Positions 18,620 to 28,080 of a DNA stretch of 64,000 nt are shown one piece after another. Every line of letters begins with the position of its first letter. Position 1 is the first letter of the stretch. Source of the stretch: Chthoniobacteraceae bacterium (GTDB taxonomy: Bacteria > Verrucomicrobiota > Verrucomicrobiia > Chthoniobacterales > Chthoniobacteraceae); assembly GCA_028293625.1 (NCBI GenBank), contig JAQGOL010000030.1, positions 434,001 to 498,000 on the forward strand, written 5' to 3'. The position numbers and the translations under genes are program-made. Below the pieces are notes generated by a model. It was not told where the DNA came from and did no database searches. It saw nothing but the letters and a program-made list of their open reading frames with translations.

Positions 18620-21286
18620 GTGTTCATTCCTGCCCCTCAGTCTTCCCAACAACTTCTCCGACATCTTGTGGTCGTTTACCTGCAGGCGTCCGCGGCTGCG
18701 GTTGTCGTGGTGTTTTTCCTGGTGTTTCTCGGCTTGGAATTCAATTCCCGGCAATGGCTTGTGCTTTTTACTGCGCTCCCTTTCGCCACATCGCTTTATG
18801 GAGGTCCAGATGTCTTTATGATCCGGCGCCATTTCAAGCCGCTGGGCAGGGTGCTCAGCCAGATTGATCGAGGCGAAACCCCGCCCCGCGCCGAGACTTC
18901 CGCCGCCATCGTTCGGGCGCTTAACCTTCCTTATTACTCCTTTCTCCGCGTTATTCTCTTCCACGGACCTGGCGCGGCGTTGTCGGTGGTAATCGCTTTG
19001 GTTCTGGGAAACGTCATTGCCCATGCCGGCTTCCAGACCTGGCAAATCGCCATTTTTTCCACGATCGTCCTTTTTTTTGCCGCGCCCACTCACGGCATCT
19101 TCGAGTTTTTTGCCGTCTCCAAATCGATGACAAACGTCATTGAGCGGCTTTATCCGTTGGTGGGAACCCTCGATCCGGAAAGCCAGGCGGCCCTTAAATA
19201 CACCGGATTGCGCAAAAAGCTGCTCTACCTGGCGATCTTCGTCACCGCGCTGCCGCTCCTGTTTTTGGCGGCTTCGGTGACTTTCAAACTCGGCCTCCTG
19301 TTGAGCCGCTCGGGGGTTAATCTGCCGCCGGGACAAATCTTCGACCTGATGCGGTGGGTCTACGGCGTTGTGGTGCTCTGCGTGGTTGGCGCGTTTATCC
19401 TTTCTCTTTTGACCGCCTCGGAAGTATCGCGCTCGGCTGCCAAACTCATTGCGGCCATGAATCAGGTCGAAGGGGGCAATCTCGAGGGGCGCCTCCAGAT
19501 AACGAGCACGGACGAATATGCCGATCTCTATCGCGGATTTAACCTAATGACGGCCGGCTTGCGCGAGGAGGTCGAGATCCTTGGAATCAGCCACGATCTC
19601 ATGGGCGAACTAAAACTCGAAGTGCTCCTGGAACGGATCATGAGGGCCACGACCGGACTTCTCGACGCAGACCGCAGCACTCTCTTTCTTTTTGACTCGA
19701 AGACCAACGAGCTCTGGTCGCGGTTCGCCGAAGGACTCGCCAGCCGCGAAATTCGGATCAATGTGAATGTCGGAATTGCCGGCGCGGCCTTTACAACGGG
19801 CAAAGTGGAAAATATTGCCGACGCACATCTTGACCCGCGATTTAATGCCGAGGTCGACCGGCGCACCGGTTACCATACCAAAACGGTGCTTGCCGTGCCG
19901 GTCATCAACAAGGCGGGAGCGCGCATTGGTGTTACTCAAGTGCTCAATAAACGCGGCGGCGTTTTCACCGCGCGCGACGAGTCGCGGCTGCGCGCCTTTA
20001 CCGCGCAGATCGCCGTGGCGCTCGAAAACGCCAAACTCTTTGATGACGTCATGCGGATGCAAAATTACAACGAGAGCATCCTGCGCTCGACCAGCAACGG
20101 CATGATTACGCTCGATAACGAGCGCCGCGTGGTGACCGCCAATGCAGCCACCCTTAAGCTCCTCAAAATGACCTCCGCGAACATTGTCGGCGCGGAGGCC
20201 GGGACCCTCTTTGCCGCGCCCAATGACTGGGTGCTCGACAGTCTCGCCAAAGTCGAGGCGACCGGCGAAACCGATCTGGCCGTGGACGCCGAGTTGCAGC
20301 TTCCCTCCGGCGAAATCGCATCAGCCAACCTGACCAGCGTCCCGCTCATTGACGCCAATCAGCAGAAGATCGGTTCCATGCTGATCCTGGAAGACATCAC
20401 TGATGAAAAACGGATCAAGAGCACGATGTCGCGCTACATGAGCAAGGAGGTCGCCGATCAGCTCCTGCAATCGGGCGAAACTGTACTCGGCGGCCAGGTC
20501 CAGCGCGTCTCCATTCTCTTTTCCGATATTCGCGATTTCACCACCGTCTCGGAGGCAATCGGCGCAAGAGAGACCGTTTCCATGCTTAATGAGTATTTCG
20601 CGGAAATGGTCGATGTGATTTTCCGCCACAGCGGCATCCTCGATAAATACATTGGCGACGCGATCATGGCACTTTTCGGCGCCCCCTTCCACGGGGCGCA
20701 GGATGCCGACAATGCGGTGCGAGTGGCCAACGATATGATCGTCACTTTAAGAGCGCTCAACGCGGTGCGCACAGCAAGCGGCCACCGGCCCATTGACATC
20801 GGGGTCGGGGTTAACACGGGCGAAGCAGTCGTCGGCAGCATCGGGTCGCCCAAACGCATGGAATACACGGCCATTGGCGACAGCGTGAACCTGGCATCGC
20901 GGCTTGAGGGAGCCTGCAAAACCTACGGGGTAAAAGTGCTCGTGAGCGAGTTTACACTTGGCGCGCTTACCCACGCGCCCCGAATGCGCGAAATTGATTT
21001 TATGCGGGTTAAAGGAAAACAACAGCCCGTCGCGATCTTCGAAGGGCTCGATCATCACACTACCGCCACTTTTCCAAACATGGATGAAACGGTGGAGAAT
21101 TTCAGCAGCGGCCTCAAAGCGTATCGTTCCCGCGACTGGAAAACCGCGCTTACCCGTTTGGAAACCGCCCTTCAGTTCAACCCGCACGACAAACCCTCGC
21201 GTATCTACCGCGAGCGTTGCCTTCATTTCCTGGATGCTCCGCCCGACAACGATTGGGACTGCGTGTGGGTCTTAAAGGAAAAGTAG
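18620..21286 (+). CDS. Membrane-bound class III adenylyl cyclase with HAMP, GAF and PAS domains
   Basis: An 888-residue protein with a GTG start at 18620; an in-frame TAA four codons upstream rules out an earlier start. The first ~265 residues hold several transmembrane helices and a sensor-like region. Then come HAMP (about 267-313), GAF (about 333-477) and PAS (about 480-590). The class III cyclase domain (about 620-810) has both metal Asp sites (FSDIRDF and YIGDAIMA). The DKYIGD Lys and EYTAIGDSVNLASR Thr are the adenine-selecting pair known from CyaB1-like adenylyl cyclases. VNLASR supplies the catalytic Asn/Arg. A short TPR-like tail ends the protein. It should make cAMP in response to a membrane or ligand signal. 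No cAMP receptor lies nearby. Confidence 0.9.
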   Translation: MFIPAPQSSQQLLRHLVVVYLQASAAAVVVVFFLVFLGLEFNSRQWLVLFTALPFATSLYGGPDVFMIRRHFKPLGRVLSQIDRGETPPRAETSAAIVRALNLPYYSFLRVILFHGPGAALSVVIALVLGNVIAHAGFQTWQIAIFSTIVLFFAAPTHGIFEFFAVSKSMTNVIERLYPLVGTLDPESQAALKYTGLRKKLLYLAIFVTALPLLFLAASVTFKLGLLLSRSGVNLPPGQIFDLMRWVYGVVVLCVVGAFILSLLTASEVSRSAAKLIAAMNQVEGGNLEGRLQITSTDEYADLYRGFNLMTAGLREEVEILGISHDLMGELKLEVLLERIMRATTGLLDADRSTLFLFDSKTNELWSRFAEGLASREIRINVNVGIAGAAFTTGKVENIADAHLDPRFNAEVDRRTGYHTKTVLAVPVINKAGARIGVTQVLNKRGGVFTARDESRLRAFTAQIAVALENAKLFDDVMRMQNYNESILRSTSNGMITLDNERRVVTANAATLKLLKMTSANIVGAEAGTLFAAPNDWVLDSLAKVEATGETDLAVDAELQLPSGEIASANLTSVPLIDANQQKIGSMLILEDITDEKRIKSTMSRYMSKEVADQLLQSGETVLGGQVQRVSILFSDIRDFTTVSEAIGARETVSMLNEYFAEMVDVIFRHSGILDKYIGDAIMALFGAPFHGAQDADNAVRVANDMIVTLRALNAVRTASGHRPIDIGVGVNTGEAVVGSIGSPKRMEYTAIGDSVNLASRLEGACKTYGVKVLVSEFTLGALTHAPRMREIDFMRVKGKQQPVAIFEGLDHHTTATFPNMDETVENFSSGLKAYRSRDWKTALTRLETALQFNPHDKPSRIYRERCLHFLDAPPDNDWDCVWVLKEK

Positions 21287-21310
21287 CGGCGCCGGCCGGT
21301 ACTCAAAAAA

Positions 21311-21343
21311 AATGCGCGCGGCCTTTTTCAGACCGCGCGCATT
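21311..21343. terminator. Intrinsic terminator between convergent genes
   Basis: An 11-bp perfect inverted repeat (AATGCGCGCGG with CCGCGCGCATT, arms 21311-21321 and 21333-21343). On the minus strand the right-hand part of the hairpin is followed by a T run (from the A run at 21305-21312), making a textbook terminator for the gene at 21368-23659. On the plus strand a T run (21351-21357) comes eight bases later, so termination of the cyclase transcript is plausible but weaker. Confidence 0.8.
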
Positions 21344-21367
21344 ACCAATGTTTTTTTCAGCAGTGCT

Positions 21368-23659
21368 TTAGCTGCGACGGCGGCGGCGCAAGCCCGCAAG
21401 CACCGTCAGACCGCCAAGCAATGAGAGGCTCACACCGGGTTCCGGCACAGCCACCAGCATCAGGTCGTTGCCGCCAATCGTGGAATTGGTGTCGAAATCG
21501 GCGTGCGAGTAGAGCGCGAACTGCTGGCCGTCGATCGTAGTCCAGGCATCGGAGCCGGGAAAGAGCGTGGTATCCGGGCTGCTCAGGTTTGCGAAAGTGC
21601 CTCCGATCGAATCGGCGCCATCATTGATAAGAAGCCAATAAGGATGATTGGCGCCAGTCAGACCGCCCGCGACCCAATCGCCATCGAGTACCGCGTCCGT
21701 GAGATCGACGGCGCCGGTCAGGTTGATACGATCCGAGCCACCGAGCGCATTGAAGTTCACGAAGAGCTTGCCGCCGGCTGTGAAGTTCAGATCGCCGGTC
21801 AGGCTAAGTGTGCCGGCTGTTTCAAGCGTGCCGCCGGTAAGGGTGCCTCGCGCACCGATGCGCACCCCACCAACCGTTGAAATTGAGCCCGTACCGCCAA
21901 GCAGCCCCGTGCCCGACGTGTTGTCGATACCGTCACTGTTGCCGTTGCCAACCCGGATCGCGGTGCCGGCAGTGCGGGTCAACGTGCCGTTGACAAAAAG
22001 CGTCCCGCTGGAGCCTTCATTTCGACCGACAAAAAACGAGCCGCCCGAAGTGTCGCTCAGTGATCCGCTGATTTCGACCCGCAGAATCCCACTGCCGCTT
22101 TCGCCCACCGAAATGTCCGACCCGGTATGGTTGATTTCCCCGCCGGTGAGCGTGTAGCTCGCGGAATGGCCCGTGGCGAGTCCAACCACAAACGGGCCTG
22201 CGACATTGAGTGTGCCACCGCTTTGTGTTCCGGTCGCGGTTCCCGCGCCAGTGGAACCGGTGTTCGCGCCTCCCATAAAGAAAGAGGAACGCGAGTTAAA
22301 CGTGCCGCCTCGAAGATCAAATGTCGCGACGCCGTCGTTTTCAGCCATCTGAACAATTTGCGCGTTGGTGATACCATCAATCTGGCGGAAAGTGCCGTTG
22401 CCATTTTGGGCCAGCCGGATTTGAGCAGCTCCGGTATTCTGGAGATCAAGGAGACCGCCATTTACCACCACAAGTCCGGTCGAGCCGCCATCGACGCCGA
22501 CATTAAAATTGGCTCCGGCCGTGGTGAGGAACGTTCCGCCGGCATTGATGGTCAGAGTGCCGTTGCCGCCGCTCTCCTGTCCGATCCAATCCCAGTTGCC
22601 CGAATCGTTCTGCACCAAGCCGCCCGAATTGATGGTCATCGTGCCAGTGCCTCGCAAGCCAATCCGCAGATCGGCCACATCCCCGCCAGCGCCCCGGAGC
22701 AATTGGCCACCGCTCTGAACGATCACACTGCCGATACCCGCTGCCTCGCGGCCAATCAGGATATCGAGCCGGTTGCCGGCGTTGTCGGTTTTGGAAAAAG
22801 TGCTGTTGCCTTCAATCAACATCGAGCCATCTCCATTCCAGCCAATGTCGAGTTCGCCGCCGTCCATTGTCATCTGCGCACCGTTGGTCAGGGTGATCGC
22901 CCCATTGGCACGGCCGCCGCCATTGTCGGGGTCTGAACCAAGTTCCACGGTACCATGCGCGTTAAAGCGGCCACCATTAACGGTAATCGAACTAAGTGCA
23001 TGCGTGGCGGAACCGGCCTGGCCAATACGAATAACCGGGTTGCTCACCCCGCCCGCGGTCCGCACGTCGCCTTCCAAAAGGCCGTCCGAATTAATGACCA
23101 TTGTCCCGACGCCGCCCCCGGCGCTGGACGCAAGGTTCATATTCACCGCAATCACGTTATCGGCCCCGTTGACCAGGGTCCGCAAATTAAGCACGGCAGA
23201 GCCCGCGGCTCCCACTCCATCGCCAACTGTCACCGCGCCGGTGCCGCCCAGAACTCCTACCAGAAAATTGGGTGACTGGGCGGCATCCCCGGCGCCATCG
23301 GTAAAATAAAACGCGCCGTCATTGATCTTCATCGCGCCGGAATCGGTCTGGCCGATGCGAACCCAGAAACCGGTTTGGTTTTGAGTAAGGATGCCGCCGT
23401 CGATGCTGATAAGATGCCCGTTTGAGGTCCCCAGATCGCCCGATCCGGGCAGGCCTACGCCGCCGGGGGTCCAGGTGACGGTCGTTCCCGCGGAAATAAA
23501 GGCGTTGTCAGTTGTGCCGGTCTGAGGATTGCCGGCCGGACTCCATGTTGCCGTATCGGTGCCGTTCCAATTACCAGAAACCACACTGGTGTAATCGGCA
23601 GCATAAACGGCGGAAAAACTCGTGGTGAGAATGACGCAAGCGAGGAATGGGGTACGCAT
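21368..23659 (-). CDS. Autotransporter-like repeat protein with PEP-CTERM-type tail
   Basis: About 763 residues. The ATG at 23659 begins a signal peptide (MRTPFLACVILTTSFSAVYA); an earlier frame start adds only a polar leader. The passenger consists of autotransporter-associated beta-strand-like repeats such as GTLTINAGGTF, GTMTINSGGLV and GSVIVQSGGQL, plus T..DNAFIS and TWTPGG at the start. The C-terminus ends in AVPEPG, a hydrophobic stretch and RRRRRS, the PEP-CTERM sorting layout, recognised by an exosortase that is not in this window. It is probably exported and surface-attached or released. It stands alone with its own terminator. The specific function is unknown. Confidence 0.82.
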   Translation of the reverse strand: MRTPFLACVILTTSFSAVYAADYTSVVSGNWNGTDTATWSPAGNPQTGTTDNAFISAGTTVTWTPGGVGLPGSGDLGTSNGHLISIDGGILTQNQTGFWVRIGQTDSGAMKINDGAFYFTDGAGDAAQSPNFLVGVLGGTGAVTVGDGVGAAGSAVLNLRTLVNGADNVIAVNMNLASSAGGGVGTMVINSDGLLEGDVRTAGGVSNPVIRIGQAGSATHALSSITVNGGRFNAHGTVELGSDPDNGGGRANGAITLTNGAQMTMDGGELDIGWNGDGSMLIEGNSTFSKTDNAGNRLDILIGREAAGIGSVIVQSGGQLLRGAGGDVADLRIGLRGTGTMTINSGGLVQNDSGNWDWIGQESGGNGTLTINAGGTFLTTAGANFNVGVDGGSTGLVVVNGGLLDLQNTGAAQIRLAQNGNGTFRQIDGITNAQIVQMAENDGVATFDLRGGTFNSRSSFFMGGANTGSTGAGTATGTQSGGTLNVAGPFVVGLATGHSASYTLTGGEINHTGSDISVGESGSGILRVEISGSLSDTSGGSFFVGRNEGSSGTLFVNGTLTRTAGTAIRVGNGNSDGIDNTSGTGLLGGTGSISTVGGVRIGARGTLTGGTLETAGTLSLTGDLNFTAGGKLFVNFNALGGSDRINLTGAVDLTDAVLDGDWVAGGLTGANHPYWLLINDGADSIGGTFANLSSPDTTLFPGSDAWTTIDGQQFALYSHADFDTNSTIGGNDLMLVAVPEPGVSLSLLGGLTVLAGLRRRRRS

Positions 23660-24309
23660 AGGGTGGATAGGATAATTTTTATCACACACCAAAGCGCTGT
23701 CACGCGATATTGAAGAGCAATTGTATTAGTTAGCTCCTCAGGAGAGGGCTATCCGCTACGCACCAGGAAAGAAGAATTTCCACTATAAAACGTCACTGCG
23801 GTTACCTGAGAATGACGGGAGATTTCACGCCATCAGGGCACGACCTAAAATCCGAACACACATCTATCTACGGAATGCCCAAAGTGAAAGTGGCAAACGA
23901 AACATCGCTTACGGAAGCGCATTGATCGGGCAAACAATTTAATAAACAAGTTTACGCTGGGGGTAACTTAAAAGCTACGAGGCTTACGTTTCTTCCAACG
24001 TGAATTAATTCCTCAAAAAACAACCTATGGCATCTTGATTCAAAGTCGGAATTTGAAAGGGAGGCCGAAGTCCGGGACGCCCTGTTCGGGCTCACTAAAA
24101 TCTAATAAAAATATAACCCGGAATAGGCAGCCACGTATCCCGGATAATTTTCTTAGAGTATCTTTTAGTTGGATAAATCACGCCCGTTGCCGCATGCATA
24201 AGTGAGTCCTCGCAAAGCGCTGTTTGGGGCGGATGTTCAAACACCACAGAATCGTGGAAATTGCCGGCAATCCGAATGCGTTGCCGCCGCCTCTGCTCAA
24301 AGGGGGAGT
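23660..24309. other. Gene-poor AT-richer region, about 650 nt
   Basis: No open frame here has coding character, and composition is visibly more AT-rich than the surrounding genes. The left end must contain the promoter and leader of the minus-strand gene starting at 23659. Small stem-loops are visible, for example TAGCTCCT...AGGAGAGGGCTA around 23731-23751. I recognise no known RNA family, insertion sequence or attachment site. The region abuts a tRNA gene, which is a common place for integrated elements, but no integrase remnant was seen. Confidence 0.5.
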
Positions 24310-24380
24310 GCCGGGGGGGAGGATTGAACTCCCGACCTAGGGCTTATGAGTCCCCCGCTCTACCACTGAGCTACCCTGGC
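24310..24380 (-). tRNA. tRNA-Met(CAU)-like, two stem mismatches
   Basis: Reading the minus strand from 24380 gives a 71-nt cloverleaf: acceptor GCCAGGG with CCCCGGC, D arm GCTC...GAGC, anticodon loop CTCATAA with CAU, and T arm GGGAG TTCAATC CTCCC. CCA is not encoded. The acceptor stem has an A-C mismatch at position 4-69, and the anticodon stem has an A-G mismatch at 31-39 and a G-U pair at 27-43. The first pair is G-C, which argues against initiator tRNA; elongator Met, or an Ile tRNA with modified CAU, are possible. The mismatches leave open a degenerate copy. Confidence 0.75.
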
Positions 24381-24435
24381 GAAAGGCCGGGGAACCTACC
24401 TTTATCGCCACGCCGGAGGCAAGAGGAAAATGAAT

Positions 24436-24627
24436 TTAAAATTCGCCGGTGCCATTGCGCTTCTTAACCTGCTCCAGAGCGTCGTGGGTTCGGTCAAGCG
24501 GACGCTTCAAGGCGGCAGAGACTTCCGAAGAGGGCGCCGCGGGAACAGAGGGGAGCGCTGGAGCCGGTTTGCGAATCAGAAAAATATAGATCGCGGCAAT
24601 CACCGCCAACGGAAGCAGGAATTTCAT
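24436..24627 (-). CDS. Possible small single-pass membrane protein (63 aa)
   Basis: The sequence starts at an ATG preceded by AAGG and gives MKFLLPLAVIAAIYIFLIRK, a plausible transmembrane or signal-anchor segment. It is followed by a Pro/Ala-rich linker and a charged tail (LDRTHDALEQVKKRNG). That organisation looks like a true small inner-membrane protein and not a random frame. It lies 55 nt upstream of the tRNA gene on the same strand and is divergent from the glycosyltransferase, with only about 15 nt between the starts. The tight spacing is a reason for doubt. Function unknown. Confidence 0.45.
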   Translation of the reverse strand: MKFLLPLAVIAAIYIFLIRKPAPALPSVPAAPSSEVSAALKRPLDRTHDALEQVKKRNGTGEF

Positions 24628-24642
24628 CCTTGCAGCTTTAGC

Positions 24643-25785
24643 ATGAACTCGGCCAGAGGGGTGGTGGTGAGAATTGCCCTGGTCCATTTTTCTTATGCGC
24701 CGGTCATTGGCGGCGTGGAAACGATCCTGGCCGCGCATGCCCGGCTTTTTGCTCAGCACGGGCATGATGTGACCGTGATTTGCAAACGTGGAACCAGTGC
24801 GGAGCCGCGTATAAGAGTGCAAAATTTGGGCGAATCGGCCGATGGCCTGCGGGAGTGGCTGCGTGACCAGGACGTTGTCTTTATCCACAATGTTCTTTCG
24901 ATGCCGTTTGCGCCCGCGTGGACGGAATTGCTTTGGCAGCTCGCTGATGAACTTAAAAAAGTCCGTTTTATTTCGTGGATTCACGATCTGGCCGCGTGCA
25001 ACCCGGATTACGCAGTGCCCAGGGGAAGCCTTCTTGCCAAAGCGCACCCGCGCATTGAGCAGGTCGTCATTTCAGCGCATCGGCAGCAGCAGTTTATCGA
25101 ACTGACCGGGAGCCGGTGCCTCGTTGTTCCAAACGGCATCGATCCGGCGCGCACGCTCGGGCTGACTGAAAATGTCGCGGCATTGGCTGAACAATTTCCG
25201 CTCTGCGGGTCGCCTTGGGTGCTGATTCATCCCACACGATTGTTAATTCGAAAAAATATCGAGCTCAGTTTGCACGTCACGCACGCCTTGCGGTCGAGCG
25301 GCCACGATTGTTATATGGTCGTGACCGGACCCCCTGATGCCCAGAATGCCGCCATGGCGAGTTATGGCGAACAACTCCACAGACTGCGCGATCAGCTGGG
25401 TCTTGCCGACAATGTCCTCTTTTTGCATGACCATTTTGAAGTTGGCGAAACCGACCTGCGCAGTCTTTATCTTCTGGCCGATGCGCTTTTTTTCCCAAGC
25501 CGTCAGGAAGGCTTTGGGCTGCCCGTGCTTGAGGCGGCCCTTTACCGGCTCCCCATTTTCTGTTCTGACATCGCGCCGATGAATGCACTCATTAAAGGGC
25601 TCCTGCATGGGTTTGCACTCGATATGAGACCAAGCGGGATTGCGGCGCTGATTGCCACGACCCTTGCGCATTCACCCGAAACCCAGGCGCGCAAGTCCGT
25701 TTACGGCAAATACGCCTGGGTAACAATTTACGAAAAATTCCTCGCCCCTCTTCTCAACGCAGCCGCATTCTTGAGTCCCCAATGA
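24643..25785 (+). CDS. GT4-type glycosyltransferase
   Basis: About 380 residues with a GT-B fold. The N-terminal domain opens with [18 protein letters not shown], the glycine loop of glycosyltransferase family 4. The C-terminal domain has the nucleotide-sugar-binding segment [22 protein letters not shown] with the E-x7-E motif. The start is uncertain: ATG at 24643, or one of three consecutive GTGs from 24661 that follow an AGAGGGG sequence. It overlaps glgB as ATGA, so the two are coupled, which suggests a role in alpha-glucan or related polysaccharide synthesis. The acceptor and donor cannot be read from the sequence. It is shorter than and distinct from the classical GlgA. Confidence 0.82.
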   Translation: MNSARGVVVRIALVHFSYAPVIGGVETILAAHARLFAQHGHDVTVICKRGTSAEPRIRVQNLGESADGLREWLRDQDVVFIHNVLSMPFAPAWTELLWQLADELKKVRFISWIHDLAACNPDYAVPRGSLLAKAHPRIEQVVISAHRQQQFIELTGSRCLVVPNGIDPARTLGLTENVAALAEQFPLCGSPWVLIHPTRLLIRKNIELSLHVTHALRSSGHDCYMVVTGPPDAQNAAMASYGEQLHRLRDQLGLADNVLFLHDHFEVGETDLRSLYLLADALFFPSRQEGFGLPVLEAALYRLPIFCSDIAPMNALIKGLLHGFALDMRPSGIAALIATTLAHSPETQARKSVYGKYAWVTIYEKFLAPLLNAAAFLSPQ

Positions 25786-27998
25786 AAACGACCACCTCGG
25801 TGCCTCCCATCCACGAAGGAGCTCTTCACGCGATATTGAAGGCAGAGCATGGCGATCCCTTTGCCGTGTTAGGAATGCATGAAGCGGAAGGCCAGCTTGT
25901 TGTGCGGGTGTTCCGGCCCGACGCGGGCGAAGTGATCGTCGAGAACCTGAACGACGGAACCCTTTACCAGGCGCTCTGCGTCAATGGCGACGGCTTCTTT
26001 GTCACGGGTTGCGACGGCATCACTGAGCGCTTTCCTTACACGCTTCATTTCACCTCGCATGAAGGCCATAAGTGGACGGAGCGGGATCCTTATTCGTTCG
26101 GGACGTTACTCGGCGCGCTCGATCTCCATCTTTTTGCTGAGGGCAATCATTTCGAGATCTACCACAAGCTCGGCGCCCACCTGCGGGAAGTTGACGGAGT
26201 CCGCGGCACGTCGTTCCATGTCTGGGCTCCCAACGCACAGCGTGTCAGTGTCGTCGGTGACTTCAACCGCTGGGATGGCCGCGTCCATGTGATGCGCAAA
26301 TTGCTCGGATGCGGCGTATGGGAAATTTTCCTGCCGGGAGTCAGCGAGGGCGACCACTACAAGTTTGAAGTTAAGCAGGCGCATGGCGAACTTGTCCTTA
26401 AAAGCGATCCGTTTGCCTTCTTTGGCCAGCACGGCAAGGCAACCGCATCACTCGTCTTTGATCTTCACCGGTACACATGGAGTGATGAAGATTGGATGGA
26501 AGCGCGGGGCAAAAAAGATTGGCAGAGGAGCCCGGTCAGCATTTACGAGGTCCACCTCGGTTCCTGGCAAAGGAAGGCGGATGACGGCAACCGCTACTTG
26601 AGCTACCGGGAATTAGCCGACACGCTTTTGCCTTACGTCGTTGAGCTCGGCTATACACACATCGAGCTGCTGCCTGTGTCCGAACATCCGTTTGATGGTT
26701 CATGGGGCTATCAGGTCACCGGTTATTACGCACCGACAAGCCGCTTTGGGAATCCCGACGAGTTTCGCTACTTTGTCGATCGCTGCCATCAGCGCGGCAT
26801 TGGCATTATCCTTGATTGGGTGCCGGGCCATTTTCCCAAAGACGTGCACGGCTTGGCGAACTTTGACGGCACAAACCTCTTTGAACACGCCGATCCGCGC
26901 CAGGGCGAACATAAGGAATGGGGGACGCTGATTTTTAATTACGGCCGCAACGAGGTCCGCAATTTCCTCATCGCAAACGCCCTCTTCTGGTTTGAGCAAT
27001 ATCATATCGACGGGCTCCGGGTCGATGCGGTCGCCTCGATGCTTTATTTGGATTACTCGCGCAATGCCGGCGAATGGCTTCCCAATGTCCACGGCGGCCG
27101 GGAAAACCTCGAGGCGATCTATTTTCTCAAACGCTTCAATGAAGTCTCCTACGAGCGTTTTCCAGGAATCATGACCATTGCCGAGGAGTCGACCGCCTGG
27201 CCGGGCGTCTCGCGTCCCACTTATCTGGGCGGACTCGGCTTTGGTTTTAAATGGAACATGGGCTGGATGCACGACTTCCTGAGCTACATGCAGAAGGACC
27301 CGGTGCATCGCCGGTTTCATCAGGGCGACATTACTTTCTCGCTCATCTATGCCTTTCACGAACATTTTGCCCTTGTGCTTAGCCACGATGAAGTGGTGCA
27401 CGGCAAAGGCTCGTTGATTAATAAAATGCCAGGCGACGTTTGGCAAAAATTTGCCAACTTAAGGATGTTCTATGCCTGGATGTATGCGCACCCGGGCAAG
27501 AAGCTGCTCTTCATGGGAGGCGAATTTGGCCAGTGGCGCGAATGGAACCACGATCAATCGCTCGACTGGCATCTTACGCAGTGGCCCGAGCACGACGGAT
27601 TGCACCGACTGGTTCAGCATCTTAATTGGGTCTATAAGAACGAACCGGCCCTTTACGATCAGGACGACAGCTACGCCGGCTTTGAATGGATCGATTTTCA
27701 CGACAGCGACAATTCCGTGGTCGCTTTCATGCGCAAGGCGCGCTCGGGCGAGACCCTTGTTTTTGTGATTAACGCCACACCAGTGGCCCGCGACTTTTAT
27801 CGAATCGGAGTGAATGCCGAGGGATGGTATGAGGAAATCATCAATACTGACGCGGCGGTTTATGGTGGAAGCAACGCCGGCAACTTCGGCGGCGTCCATG
27901 CGGAAGCGATCTCCTGGCAAGGCAAAAGTCATTCCATTGTTTTGCGTCTGCCACCGCTTGGAGTAGCCGCATTCAAACGGCACGCGCTGAAACCTTAA
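25782..27998 (+). CDS. glgB: 1,4-alpha-glucan branching enzyme
   Basis: A 738-residue GH13 enzyme that forms alpha-1,6 branches in glycogen. The order is an N-terminal CBM48-like module (DPFAVLGMH), a second beta-sandwich ([21 protein letters not shown]) and the catalytic barrel. The nucleophile Asp is in [10 protein letters not shown] (about residue 415), the acid Glu in TIAEES (about 467) and the third Asp in [10 protein letters not shown] (about 535). The family signature YEVHLGSW is present, as are the C-terminal beta domain and WRFFEWN-like [12 protein letters not shown]. Its start overlaps the glycosyltransferase stop. Glycogen synthase and ADP-glucose pyrophosphorylase are not in the window. 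Confidence 0.96.
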   Translation: MKTTTSVPPIHEGALHAILKAEHGDPFAVLGMHEAEGQLVVRVFRPDAGEVIVENLNDGTLYQALCVNGDGFFVTGCDGITERFPYTLHFTSHEGHKWTERDPYSFGTLLGALDLHLFAEGNHFEIYHKLGAHLREVDGVRGTSFHVWAPNAQRVSVVGDFNRWDGRVHVMRKLLGCGVWEIFLPGVSEGDHYKFEVKQAHGELVLKSDPFAFFGQHGKATASLVFDLHRYTWSDEDWMEARGKKDWQRSPVSIYEVHLGSWQRKADDGNRYLSYRELADTLLPYVVELGYTHIELLPVSEHPFDGSWGYQVTGYYAPTSRFGNPDEFRYFVDRCHQRGIGIILDWVPGHFPKDVHGLANFDGTNLFEHADPRQGEHKEWGTLIFNYGRNEVRNFLIANALFWFEQYHIDGLRVDAVASMLYLDYSRNAGEWLPNVHGGRENLEAIYFLKRFNEVSYERFPGIMTIAEESTAWPGVSRPTYLGGLGFGFKWNMGWMHDFLSYMQKDPVHRRFHQGDITFSLIYAFHEHFALVLSHDEVVHGKGSLINKMPGDVWQKFANLRMFYAWMYAHPGKKLLFMGGEFGQWREWNHDQSLDWHLTQWPEHDGLHRLVQHLNWVYKNEPALYDQDDSYAGFEWIDFHDSDNSVVAFMRKARSGETLVFVINATPVARDFYRIGVNAEGWYEEIINTDAAVYGGSNAGNFGGVHAEAISWQGKSHSIVLRLPPLGVAAFKRHALKP

Positions 27999-28024
27999 AA
28001 TTTCTTTCCTCTAAGAATTTTAGA

Positions 28025-28052
28025 TTGCCGCATCGCAAAAGCTTTCTATTCT
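28025..28052 (+). promoter_or_regulatory. Possible sigma70-like promoter for the pseudopilin gene
   Basis: TTGCCG (28025-28030) and TATTCT (28047-28052) are separated by 16 bases and lie about 30 nt before the ATG at 28081. The match is only moderate, and no start-site evidence is available. An AT-rich imperfect hairpin lies just upstream, over the glgB stop codon. Confidence 0.3.
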
Positions 28053-28080
28053 GAGCGAAGTTTCTCTCCAACTAATCCCC

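Noticed and set aside
21503-23309. Several plus-strand open frames over the PEP-CTERM gene
   Set aside because: They are low-complexity shadows of the repetitive passenger. The minus-strand frame is continuous with a signal peptide and a sorting tail.
24261-24467. Plus-strand frame of 68 codons across the tRNA-Met gene
   Set aside because: It is the typical false protein read through the T arm of a tRNA.
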